This document shows positions 21,156 to 29,191 of a DNA stretch of 55,788 nucleotides, piece after piece. How positions within the stretch are numbered: the first letter of the stretch is position 1; each line of letters opens with the position of its first letter. The position numbers were made by a program, and so were the translations under genes. Where the stretch lies: IMG/VR virus record IMGVR_UViG_3300027996_000041, positions 1 through 55,788 of that record; one strand, written 5' to 3'. The notes beneath the pieces were generated by a model. The model did not search any database and was not told where the DNA came from. It saw nothing but the letters and a program-made list of their open reading frames with translations. This DNA is from a virus.

Positions 21156-21509
21156 TTATATTTCATTTTTATACATTTTATAAATCGTGAACCAATTAAC
21201 TAACCACACCCTTTTAACCTTTATTACGTAATTTAATTCTGTAGATTGTTTTAGTGACATCACCCTATGGTGCCCATCAATACAAACATTATCCCTAGTT
21301 ATTTTAGGTAAATTATTGTTATATCCATCTCCATATCCACCTTTTAAAATAGTATTCTTTAATTTTAATTGTTCCTCAGTCCAATCTAGTATCTCTATCT
21401 CATCCACCTTCTTTAACGTTTCTTTATCGGACACGAATTTTATATCACCAATTCTTATTTTAGTGTTATAACTGAGTAAGTAAGCTAATATCATAATTAA
21501 TTTTCTCAT
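21156..21509 (-). CDS. ParB/Srx-fold domain protein
   Basis: 117 residues. A short hydrophobic N-terminus is followed by the ParB-type core: KIRIGDIKFVSD, then VDEIEILDWTEEQLKLK, and finally VCIDGHHRVMSLKQ, which is the conserved G-H-H-R loop of the ParB/Srx nucleotide-binding fold (about residues 80-93). Stand-alone ParB-like domains in phages have been linked to DNA nicking, methylation partners and CTP use. The helix-turn-helix DNA-binding part of plasmid ParB is absent, so it is not a partition protein. Confidence 0.7.
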   Translation of the reverse strand: MRKLIMILAYLLSYNTKIRIGDIKFVSDKETLKKVDEIEILDWTEEQLKLKNTILKGGYGDGYNNNLPKITRDNVCIDGHHRVMSLKQSTELNYVIKVKRVWLVNWFTIYKMYKNEI

Positions 21510-21521
21510 TACTTTTTATTT

Positions 21522-22286
21522 TTATAATTTATGTTTTTCAACCCTTTTTTTAACCCAAAAATCTAAAACTTTCTTTGCTTCTAATCCCATATACGGAACT
21601 GGTATTATTTCAAACTCATAATCTTTTTCTGGGTTAAGATAAAGTAATCCCATTCTTCCCACCTTTTTACCTGTCTCCATTTGAAACATGTAAGCGTAGA
21701 TTGACATCTGTAACCCATATATGTTATATTGACAATCCGATAAATAAGTTAATGGTGACTTTAACCATTTACCATAATCAGAAACGTAATCAATTTTTTT
21801 ATTTGTTTTAAAATCCCACACATTGAAATACTCACCACAATCCTCAATAATATCCGCAGTTCCCGCTAACTCATGTTTTTCAGAAAATAAAATTGTTTCA
21901 GGGTATATTATACCCTTAGTCATTGGGTCTATCTTTTGAAACTTAGTTATTATCTCACTTTCGTAATCACTTTTTGGGATATAAATTTTGTCCGCTAATA
22001 GATACCTTTCCAATATCTCATGAACCTCTGTTCCGTATTCGTTAGCCTCATCATTAATTCTTTTCCACTCATCTAATATCTGTTGTTGATTCATACCCTT
22101 ATATTCGGGTTTTCTAACATCCTCTGATTGTTGTGAAATTCTAAGAGCTACCTCTTCAGCCGGAAACTCAGGTTCAAGCATTGCTAGGACCGTTGTGACG
22201 GACTTATACTTAACGTTTGTGTCTTTATGTATATAAACGTGCTCTTCGGGTTCTAACCAAACTTGTGAGTCTCTTTTAGTCGCCAT
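21522..22286 (-). CDS. PD-(D/E)XK nuclease, RecB/Cas4-like
   Basis: 254 residues. The catalytic order is seen: a helix with GTEVHEILERYL (about residues 80-91), AGTADIIE with the active-site Asp (about 137-144), FNVWDFKTNKK with the D-x-K (about 150-160), and the Q-x-x-x-Y helix in YNIYGLQMSIYAYMF. This is the RecB-like exonuclease family, used by phages in replication and recombination. The first 60 residues include YKSVTTVLAMLE. It sits next to the primase and a small gene it overlaps by 11 bases. Confidence 0.85.
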   Translation of the reverse strand: MATKRDSQVWLEPEEHVYIHKDTNVKYKSVTTVLAMLEPEFPAEEVALRISQQSEDVRKPEYKGMNQQQILDEWKRINDEANEYGTEVHEILERYLLADKIYIPKSDYESEIITKFQKIDPMTKGIIYPETILFSEKHELAGTADIIEDCGEYFNVWDFKTNKKIDYVSDYGKWLKSPLTYLSDCQYNIYGLQMSIYAYMFQMETGKKVGRMGLLYLNPEKDYEFEIIPVPYMGLEAKKVLDFWVKKRVEKHKL

Positions 22287-22497
22287 ATTGTTTGTCTATT
22301 ATTTTTTTAATTTCTAAAACTTTTTTAGTCTCACAATCTTCATGAAAAAAAATGTCTAATATTTTACTAACTTTTCTTGATTCTGTAACTAATGAGTCAG
22401 ATTTCCCTATATAGTCTTCAATACCCTTTATCCCATTTTCATTAAACTTTTTAATTAATACACCCTCATTTAAGTGTTTTTTATTAAATCCTGTCAT
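22276..22497 (-). CDS. hypothetical small protein between primase and nuclease
   Basis: 73 residues, Lys-rich, helical (GIEDYIGKSDSLVTESRKVS and TKKVLEIKKIIDKQ). The stop overlaps the start of the PD-(D/E)XK gene by 11 bases and its start overlaps the primase stop by four. No motif recognised. Confidence 0.6.
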   Translation of the reverse strand: MTGFNKKHLNEGVLIKKFNENGIKGIEDYIGKSDSLVTESRKVSKILDIFFHEDCETKKVLEIKKIIDKQYGD

Positions 22498-23459
22498 AAT
22501 TCACTTTCTTTTAATTTATACGCACTTTCCATAGTTTCTATAACACCCTTCCTACCAAAATCTTCATGTATTTTAGCGATGTCATAGTCTTCCTTTATTT
22601 TTATTATTTTTATTCTATTAAATAACTTACCAACATTTAATTTACTATAATGTTTTTTTGCATCATTCCAAGCGTCTGAATCCAAAAGAATTATAACATT
22701 AGCTTTAGATTTATTGAAAAGTAAATTCATTAATTTATCAGATATTTTTTTACCTAGTATGGGTATTGAGTTGTGTGTGACCACATGGTCGAATGGGCCC
22801 TCAACTAAATATATATCCGAATCCCAATTTAAAGAATGTTCATTAAATATTATTTGTTCTTTATCTGATTCTGGGTTTAGGTATTTTGGTCTAGCGTTAG
22901 CGTAGGTTCTTGTTACAAAATAATTTAATTCATTATTTTTATCGTAAGAAGGTATTATAACCCTAGAGTCATACTTGCCACCAACAGAGTACCCAATTTT
23001 AAATTTAGTTATTATATCCTCGGTTAATTTTCTTTCTTTAACCAAGTAGTTCCAAGCTTGTTTATGTAATAATGACTTCGGGTTTGATTCTTTGAAGTTT
23101 ATGTAGTGTTTTGGTAGTTTTAAATCCTCCACCACATTCTCCTCTATTTTATTGTTTTTTAAGTAGTTTAAATCGTAACCTATTAATTTTAATTTTTTAA
23201 TTTGTTGTGTTGTTGCGAAATTTTTAAATAATTTTTTTAAGGAACCTTTTGTACCATTAACCTCACCACAAGCCCAACAATTGTAAACGCCTTCCCTTAG
23301 ATTAACCTCTAGATTACCCTTACCGTCACCATCATACTCACCTTTTTCAGCTGAACATGTTGGGCAATCAAAACTATACTGTTGTTTTGTGATATTCCTT
23401 TTTTTAGGTTTACCCAAGACATCAATTAAAATACCATATATTAGTCTATTCTCTGACAT
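22494..23459 (-). CDS. 61: DNA primase, DnaG/gp61-like (zinc finger and Toprim)
   Basis: 321 residues. An N-terminal zinc ribbon with four Cys, DCPTC ... NCWAC (about residues 30-60), a middle catalytic part (RVIIPSYDKNNELNYFV) and a Toprim domain with IYLVEGPFD (about 218-226), then VIILLDSDAW (about 255-264). These are the glutamate and D-x-D of Toprim. It lays down RNA primers on the lagging strand with the helicase at 52261-53664. T4 gp61 is 342 residues, about the same. Confidence 0.88.
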   Translation of the reverse strand: MSENRLIYGILIDVLGKPKKRNITKQQYSFDCPTCSAEKGEYDGDGKGNLEVNLREGVYNCWACGEVNGTKGSLKKLFKNFATTQQIKKLKLIGYDLNYLKNNKIEENVVEDLKLPKHYINFKESNPKSLLHKQAWNYLVKERKLTEDIITKFKIGYSVGGKYDSRVIIPSYDKNNELNYFVTRTYANARPKYLNPESDKEQIIFNEHSLNWDSDIYLVEGPFDHVVTHNSIPILGKKISDKLMNLLFNKSKANVIILLDSDAWNDAKKHYSKLNVGKLFNRIKIIKIKEDYDIAKIHEDFGRKGVIETMESAYKLKESEL

Positions 23460-23501
23460 ATTATAAGACTAACATTTTTTTATGTAAAAATAAAGGGGAG
23501 A

Positions 23502-23579
23502 TTACCACCAATGATAATCATCGTTGTTTATATACACAACTAAACTAATAAAAACTACTATAGCTAATATAAGTAACAC
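23502..23579 (-). CDS. possible tiny membrane peptide
   Basis: GTG at 23579-23577, stop TAA at 23502; 25 residues: a hydrophobic helix (LLILAIVVFISLVVYI) followed by NNDDYHWW. The open frame extends 8 codons upstream with no ATG. It lies 10 bases after the resolvase stop and fills the 130-base gap before the primase. Single-helix peptides of this size occur in phages, but chance cannot be excluded. Confidence 0.3.
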   Translation of the reverse strand: MLLILAIVVFISLVVYINNDDYHWW

Positions 23580-23589
23580 AAGGTTTGGC

Positions 23590-24234
23590 CTATTCTGTTT
23601 TAACTTTTTGTTTACAATCCCAAAAACCATCACGACACATTAAAGCTCTAACACAAGCGTAACTATCGGTCATATCAAAATTTTCTTTTTTAAGGGTATT
23701 ATTTTTTGTGTATTCCCACACTATCTGTGGCTCTAGGTCAGCCACCTTTTCCCAAATAACCATTTTCTTATCTGTAGTCCAATCATAATTACCAAATAAA
23801 ACTGGTTTTTTCTTACTGATTTCTTTTTCTGTATATGGTTCACCTTTTTTATTGTGTGTCCTAATTTGCATTAGTTCTGGGAAAGAATATGCTCTAGCGT
23901 CATATGATGATATAAAATCTGGTATGACATTTAAAACCTCTGATACCATTTTTGATATCATACCATTAAACTTTAATAATGTTCCAACTGTGTAGACATT
24001 ATTACTATTTAAAAGAGGTTCTTCTATTATCACCTTTTCTATATCTAACTCTATATATCTAGTTAATAATTTCTCAAAGGCGTCAACCTTTTTAAATAAC
24101 AATTCCAACTTACTATCTGGTAACGGTTTGATTTTTGGTGTTATGTGTGTTAGTTCCAACAATTTACCATCTTCTTCGAATAGAGCTATTCCGATGGTCT
24201 TAGTTGAGACATCTAATCCTAAGATTCTTCCCAT
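23590..24234 (-). CDS. RuvC-like Holliday junction resolvase (RNase H fold)
   Basis: 214 residues. Starts with the RNase H-fold strand RILGLDVSTKTIGIAL, giving the first catalytic Asp (residue 7), followed by VIIEEPLLNSNNVYTVG with the second acidic residue (about 70) and FDMTDSYACVRALM near 190 with the C-terminal Asp. T4 uses a different resolvase (endonuclease VII, gp49), so this may replace it. It would trim branches before packaging. Order of the motifs and a GxT-type loop make it a RuvC-like family member; the exact subfamily is uncertain. Confidence 0.78.
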   Translation of the reverse strand: MGRILGLDVSTKTIGIALFEEDGKLLELTHITPKIKPLPDSKLELLFKKVDAFEKLLTRYIELDIEKVIIEEPLLNSNNVYTVGTLLKFNGMISKMVSEVLNVIPDFISSYDARAYSFPELMQIRTHNKKGEPYTEKEISKKKPVLFGNYDWTTDKKMVIWEKVADLEPQIVWEYTKNNTLKKENFDMTDSYACVRALMCRDGFWDCKQKVKTE

Positions 24235-24259
24235 TTTTTAAAACTTTTTTTATTTATTA

Positions 24260-25471
24260 TTAACAACTACCATAAACACATCCCCTACTTACTTGTAAAC
24301 TATCAACTAAGTTACCGTCAATTGGGATGTTTAATGTTGTGATAGAATAATCATCTACTGCTTTAACAACAGGTTGTTTGCTTTTTGCGACCACTAAACA
24401 ATTACCTTGTGAGTCATTAAGTGTTATAGTATTATATGCTACATTACAATTTGAACCAGTCGCTAAAGAGTCTTCTATATAAGATTGGTTTAAACTTGTG
24501 TTAAAGTCTTTTGGTGTCATAATTATGTCTACCTGTAGTGTAGTGTTTGTATCTATGTCTGAAGCATTTAAATAAGCTTCCGATGAAGCAAAAGTAACCA
24601 TTGTGGTACCAGTACCCCCTGTACCACCAGACCAATTGAAGTTATTAACAAACGATTCAGCCCATATAAAACCTATACCCGAGTTATTAAATAATGCTCC
24701 AGCGGCAACATCTCTATTTGGTCCTAAAGGTGTTATTAATGGGGCAACTTGGTTTGTGTATTTATTAACTACACTATACCCATCGGACCATGTTTTAGCG
24801 GTAGAGCTACCACTCCACGGAACCCAATCAGTGGACATTAAAAGTGTTAATCCAGAATCGTATATGGACTTATTTGAGCTTGTCGAATTACGGGATTGTT
24901 GTTTTGTCTCTATAGTGGGGTTTGTTCCCATTTGATATACATACCCTATACCATAATCATTTGTAAACATCCTATTTGGTTCTGAATATGCCATATCTAT
25001 TTTCCATGGGTCACAAACAGAAGTTGTAGATTTAACCTTTAAACTTTCAGTATCTATATATGAAGAATATAATGTTGTTGAAGAAGTTGCTCCGGTAAAA
25101 GTACCGCCAGACAATGGTATTTTAATCTCTATATTTTGACCATTAATCGATTTTCTAAAGTTTTGACTACTTACTTCGAACATAATCATACCGTTAGTAC
25201 TGTAAGCATTTAATATAGATTCCCATAAGGTATCTTTCATTCCACCATCCGAATAGTCTACATTATATGAGTCAAATATTTTTTCACTGTTTAAATTAAA
25301 CATTGACCATAAACTATTATATTTGTTTGTTTTGAATCCTGCGTCATTTACGGAATCTAATTTTGTGAACTTTAGTTCAGAACCAAAAGCCATAGTAAAA
25401 ACACTTGACACATTTTTACCATTCGTGATTCTTTTTTGGTCTGCCGGTATTTGTTTTAAAAAAGTACTCAT
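24260..25471 (-). CDS. distal tail or fibre-associated structural protein
   Basis: 403 residues, rich in Ser, Thr, Asn and Gly with many short beta strands, e.g. VFTMAFGSELKFTKL and ATGSNCNVAYNTITL. The C-terminus ends VSRGCVYGSC, two Cys. No enzyme motif. The ATG lies at the stop of 25471-25716 in a run of coupled tail genes. The composition is that of a virion surface protein. It is the last gene of the tail block and may be an adhesin-type subunit. Confidence 0.65.
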   Translation of the reverse strand: MSTFLKQIPADQKRITNGKNVSSVFTMAFGSELKFTKLDSVNDAGFKTNKYNSLWSMFNLNSEKIFDSYNVDYSDGGMKDTLWESILNAYSTNGMIMFEVSSQNFRKSINGQNIEIKIPLSGGTFTGATSSTTLYSSYIDTESLKVKSTTSVCDPWKIDMAYSEPNRMFTNDYGIGYVYQMGTNPTIETKQQSRNSTSSNKSIYDSGLTLLMSTDWVPWSGSSTAKTWSDGYSVVNKYTNQVAPLITPLGPNRDVAAGALFNNSGIGFIWAESFVNNFNWSGGTGGTGTTMVTFASSEAYLNASDIDTNTTLQVDIIMTPKDFNTSLNQSYIEDSLATGSNCNVAYNTITLNDSQGNCLVVAKSKQPVVKAVDDYSITTLNIPIDGNLVDSLQVSRGCVYGSC

Positions 25472-25716
25472 TATATATTGTTAGGTTTAATGCTTTTTAT
25501 TATAGTGCCTCCTTGAAAATGCCAAGGATTGTCTAATTGTAAAAAATCAATTCTTATTTTAGTGTTTATCTCATTGTTCTGTATGATAAATTCTTTATTC
25601 TTTGGTGAAATAAAATTATCTATAGTGGATACACCAGTATTATCGTTATTATCTGGTATTCTATTAGTGAACGTTTCTTGTCCACCATAATTTGAGTAAA
25701 ATCCTTTAGCTGCCAT
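25471..25716 (-). CDS. small tail-block protein
   Basis: 81 residues, no motif identified; contains GFYSNYGGQETFTNRIPDNN and a C-terminal FQGGTIIKSIKPNNI. One-base overlaps on both sides. Likely a minor virion component by position. Confidence 0.6.
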   Translation of the reverse strand: MAAKGFYSNYGGQETFTNRIPDNNDNTGVSTIDNFISPKNKEFIIQNNEINTKIRIDFLQLDNPWHFQGGTIIKSIKPNNI

Positions 25717-26867
25717 TAGTTTATTATGATTAATTCTGTAGAAACAGTATTTACGTTATAGTATAATTCATAAGTTAGTTCACCACCAACCTTCTTGTTT
25801 TGATAAGCCCTATTAAATTTCTTACCGCTCTTAGTGTCAAGCATGAAATTTATAACAAATCTATAAACACCTGTACTTACTTCCTCACCATTAGCCTTCA
25901 TAAATAGTTTTAATTTATCTGTTAAACCATCTATCGCTGGCTTATTATTATTATCTTTAAACCCATGCACCATATACGCAACACCATCTACACTTTCAAG
26001 GTTTTTATTCTCTTTATATTGGTATATCTTGTCATCTATCATTATAGCCGGATAAATTTGTTTATAAGCACCTGGGTTTGACTTTACTTTATTCTCCACA
26101 TCTCCAGTGTTTAAAAATGAACCGTCAGCTACATAACCCCATCTATCTACGATTAACCCTAAAGTATTAGATGTACCAAACACGTCCACCCCATCTATAA
26201 CCATAGTATCAAATGATAGTATCATGTTAGATGGGAACCTATTACTTGTTTGTCTATTAACGAATTTTTTAATTCCAGACGTAGTTAATTCCATATACTT
26301 AGGGTTCACTAGTTTATAATTGTTAACATCCTTAGCGGAAGGTAATCTATACGACACATCTAAATTAGACTGGTATGTTTCTGTTACGTCCCATGTTTTG
26401 GTTCCATAATTATACTCCTCTAAATAAGCTGAGATATAATCCCAAATCTTTATTTTTAACCCTGAAGATTTCCTACTGTAATCTGTCGATTTTAAAGCTG
26501 ACAAATCATCAATCCATTTATCTATGTTTACCCTAACTGTTATGTTATTTTTTTCAAATGGTATTGAACAATTTTCACTAACAAAAGATAATTTTACTCT
26601 ACTATCCAATGTTTGTATTTCTTCTGAACGTGGTGGGGTTATTGGTATAGGTTTTCTTTGTGAAAATGAACATGTCGGTATTTTTGTGGTACCTTCTCTA
26701 TTACCAGTTAAAGGTATTGTAAAAAAATTAGGTTTTACACTATCTTCTTCTACACCATATATGATTGATGCATCACTTACATTAAATGATGTTATCGAGT
26801 TTAATAAACCATTATTTAATAATGTTTTAAATCCTTCTTCTGTTATGTATGTGTCAAAATCAGCCAT
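25716..26867 (-). CDS. tail protein with the shared 'TEEGFKTLLNNGLL' N-terminal domain
   Basis: 383 residues. Residues 6-45 (ITEEGFKTLLNNGLLNSITS, then FNVSDASIIYGV) align with the start of the proteins at 26860-27093 and 27098-29158, so they are paralogues. The rest is beta-rich. No enzymatic motif. It is thought to be an assembly of tail or fibre-base subunits. Overlaps its neighbours by one and eight bases. Confidence 0.65.
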   Translation of the reverse strand: MADFDTYITEEGFKTLLNNGLLNSITSFNVSDASIIYGVEEDSVKPNFFTIPLTGNREGTTKIPTCSFSQRKPIPITPPRSEEIQTLDSRVKLSFVSENCSIPFEKNNITVRVNIDKWIDDLSALKSTDYSRKSSGLKIKIWDYISAYLEEYNYGTKTWDVTETYQSNLDVSYRLPSAKDVNNYKLVNPKYMELTTSGIKKFVNRQTSNRFPSNMILSFDTMVIDGVDVFGTSNTLGLIVDRWGYVADGSFLNTGDVENKVKSNPGAYKQIYPAIMIDDKIYQYKENKNLESVDGVAYMVHGFKDNNNKPAIDGLTDKLKLFMKANGEEVSTGVYRFVINFMLDTKSGKKFNRAYQNKKVGGELTYELYYNVNTVSTELIIIN

Positions 26868-27093
26868 TTCTTAATGGGTTTCTTAAACCGTTTATTATTA
26901 TTGTATAATTATTTTTCTTACCTACAATATCTGGTACTGGTTGGTCTGCTGTATTTAAAGTGTACATTACATTATCATCCCATAATGTAAAAGAACTTAT
27001 ATTTGAATATAAACCGTCACCTAACATAGTCTCCAAACCTTTTTCAGTAAAGATAATTTCAAATTTATTTTTTTCAATATCAACAAATCCCAT
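26860..27093 (-). CDS. short paralogue of the tail N-terminal domain
   Basis: 77 residues from the ATG at 27093 (a TTG at 27108 is an alternative that overlaps the upstream stop). KFEIIFTEKGLETMLGDGLY, then NISSFTLWDDNVMYTL matches the N-terminal domain of the two flanking proteins. It has nothing else, so it is either a minimal subunit or a remnant. Confidence 0.6.
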   Translation of the reverse strand: MGFVDIEKNKFEIIFTEKGLETMLGDGLYSNISSFTLWDDNVMYTLNTADQPVPDIVGKKNNYTIIINGLRNPLRNG

Positions 27094-27097
27094 TTCA

Positions 27098-29158
27098 TTA
27101 TAAATCAAAAGCCATTTCTATTATAACTGTACTAGTTGGCGTTTTTTCTATCGGTACATTCATTTTACCTATAACCACTAAATCAGCTCCACTATAAACA
27201 CCGACTTCCGTTATGTGAACATTTTGTCCACTACCAGGATAAGTAGGGTTTATTGATGTGTTATACTCTGTAGGTGATATTGTGAAATCAAATTTTGTTC
27301 TGTATTTATTTGTCACACCTTTGGTTACTACATTACCATAAAAGAATTTTTCATCGCCAAATTGTAATAACGTTGGTTCAGTTGTCAATGGTATATTTAT
27401 AAAATCATGTAAATTATATGTTGTTGCTGAATTAACATATAAATTATTTGTTATTGTAAAAGTACTATTTTCTAAATTCAGTTTATCTATTTTTTGACCT
27501 ACAACATGACTATCTATATCAGATGTTAAGTCAATCAACCTCCAACCATTAGGTGTTGGGTTAGACCCTAACACACTTCTTTGTACTACTGCGTAAAGAG
27601 TGTCAGCGTTCCAACCAGTCCCACCACTAATTTCCATAAATGGTAGTTGGCCAGATGGGAAATTAAGTGTTAAAGCTTTTGATTCTGTAGGTGGGCAATC
27701 ACCACCTAGTGACTCAAAACTACTACAAACAATATAATTACAATGTAACCCTGTTGTATACCCACTATTTGAAGCTAATAAGTATGTGACATATAAAACT
27801 TGTGTACCGTCTATAACACCATCCAAACTACCTAGTAAGTTAACATTTAATTTAGGTAACGTCCAATTTCTATTACTTTTATATGACATTGCTGAAACAA
27901 GTTCTTGGTCATCTATTGTGAATGTGTGTAACTGTGGAAAAACTCTCCCAACCTTATTACTAAATTCATCCACTAAATTAACGTACTCTATATCTGTATC
28001 AATACCACCCAATGTAACATATCTTGTGTCACCTGACCCTATGAAGGTGTGTCCCATGGTTGTTCCAGTAACTTCTTTATGCCACATTAATGTCGGCATT
28101 ACTAAGCTTGGGTAGTATTTTTCATTTAAACTATTGTTAATGTAAAATTGTTGCCCCATTCTTTTCTCGGTTTGGTTTTCGCATGTTTGTGGGTTGCTAT
28201 AGTGTATAACGCCTATTGAACTAACTAAATCACAGAACGTTCTAGCTGATGGTGCGATATCACCATCAGCGAGTGTTTCTGGTTGTAGCTCAGATGTGTA
28301 ACCGTAATATTCTTTTGTACCAATAAAATCTTCAGAACCATAGAATTCAAAACCTTCATAAGTACCAGTAATAATACCTGCTTGATTTTGAGACCATACA
28401 TTATTCATGTTCCAAACCGTACCACCACTATAAAAACCACCGCTAGAAAATGTATTTCCAGTTCCAGGATAGAAAGAAGCCCAACATTCGTTAGTTCCAG
28501 AATAACTTGGGAAGTAAGCGAAATCTCTGTCTATATTAATTTGTAGATTATTTGAAGCTAAATCGCCCGAGACATTCTGTACTTTATACCATAAATAAGG
28601 TACGGGTACATTTGTTAAGTTTTGACTTAACGTTGTGGATAACTCATCATTATTCATTTTAACAAGCATATAATCCCCAATCTTTGGTTCGTATGTATTT
28701 GAGCCATATGTCGTTGATTGTCTAACTGGTACAAACATTGTCGACCCAGTTAAACCACTAAGCGGTATTACAGTGTCAGATTGATATGAATAATCTGTTG
28801 AGGTTTGTGATGTGTATGTAACACTAGTACCTGTTGTACCACTAATAAAAAACCCTAATTCTGGTGAGTCTATTATTGTTTGTATAATATTGTCATACAA
28901 ATTCCCTACAGCAATACTTGGTGAAGTACTGGTTGGTGTTGGGTATAATGGTGTTTTTAGGTCTGGATTATTAGATTTAGCTCTTAAATCAATATTGTTT
29001 GATATGTCATACCCAACGCCTAAGGTTGAATAATCTATTTCAGAATCCCCTAATTTAAAGGTGTCAAAAGTTAATAACCCCTTGGATAATAATTGTCTAC
29101 CTTTGTCTGTAAGTCTAGCACTTATTACTATATTACTATTTTTATCGATATAACTCAC
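27098..29158 (-). CDS. tail protein with LTDKGRQLL N-terminal domain
   Basis: 686 residues. N-terminal ARLTDKGRQLLSKGLLTFDT, then FKLGDSEIDY is a form seen in structural proteins of large marine phages (recalled, not searched) and shared with the two genes downstream. The body is long, beta-rich and Gly/Thr/Ser-rich, with a Cys-containing segment around residue 450-490. The start is GTG at 29158, chosen because the ATATTTAT element ends 16 bases before it. It heads a four- to five-gene distal tail set. Confidence 0.7.
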   Translation of the reverse strand: MSYIDKNSNIVISARLTDKGRQLLSKGLLTFDTFKLGDSEIDYSTLGVGYDISNNIDLRAKSNNPDLKTPLYPTPTSTSPSIAVGNLYDNIIQTIIDSPELGFFISGTTGTSVTYTSQTSTDYSYQSDTVIPLSGLTGSTMFVPVRQSTTYGSNTYEPKIGDYMLVKMNNDELSTTLSQNLTNVPVPYLWYKVQNVSGDLASNNLQINIDRDFAYFPSYSGTNECWASFYPGTGNTFSSGGFYSGGTVWNMNNVWSQNQAGIITGTYEGFEFYGSEDFIGTKEYYGYTSELQPETLADGDIAPSARTFCDLVSSIGVIHYSNPQTCENQTEKRMGQQFYINNSLNEKYYPSLVMPTLMWHKEVTGTTMGHTFIGSGDTRYVTLGGIDTDIEYVNLVDEFSNKVGRVFPQLHTFTIDDQELVSAMSYKSNRNWTLPKLNVNLLGSLDGVIDGTQVLYVTYLLASNSGYTTGLHCNYIVCSSFESLGGDCPPTESKALTLNFPSGQLPFMEISGGTGWNADTLYAVVQRSVLGSNPTPNGWRLIDLTSDIDSHVVGQKIDKLNLENSTFTITNNLYVNSATTYNLHDFINIPLTTEPTLLQFGDEKFFYGNVVTKGVTNKYRTKFDFTISPTEYNTSINPTYPGSGQNVHITEVGVYSGADLVVIGKMNVPIEKTPTSTVIIEMAFDL

Positions 29159-29174
29159 TTCTAATCATTTTTAT

Positions 29175-29182
29175 ATAAATAT
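29175..29182 (-). promoter_or_regulatory. ATATTTAT operon-head element inside the tail block
   Basis: Minus strand ACATATTTATATAAAAATG, ending 16 bases before the GTG start at 29158. It may give the distal tail genes their own promoter. Confidence 0.4.
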
Positions 29183-29191
29183 GTTATTATT

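Noticed and set aside
23590-23610. Programmed frameshift joining the RuvC-like protein to the membrane peptide
   Set aside because: The frame needed is +1 and there is no classical slippery site or pseudoknot; listed only as an option in the peptide finding.
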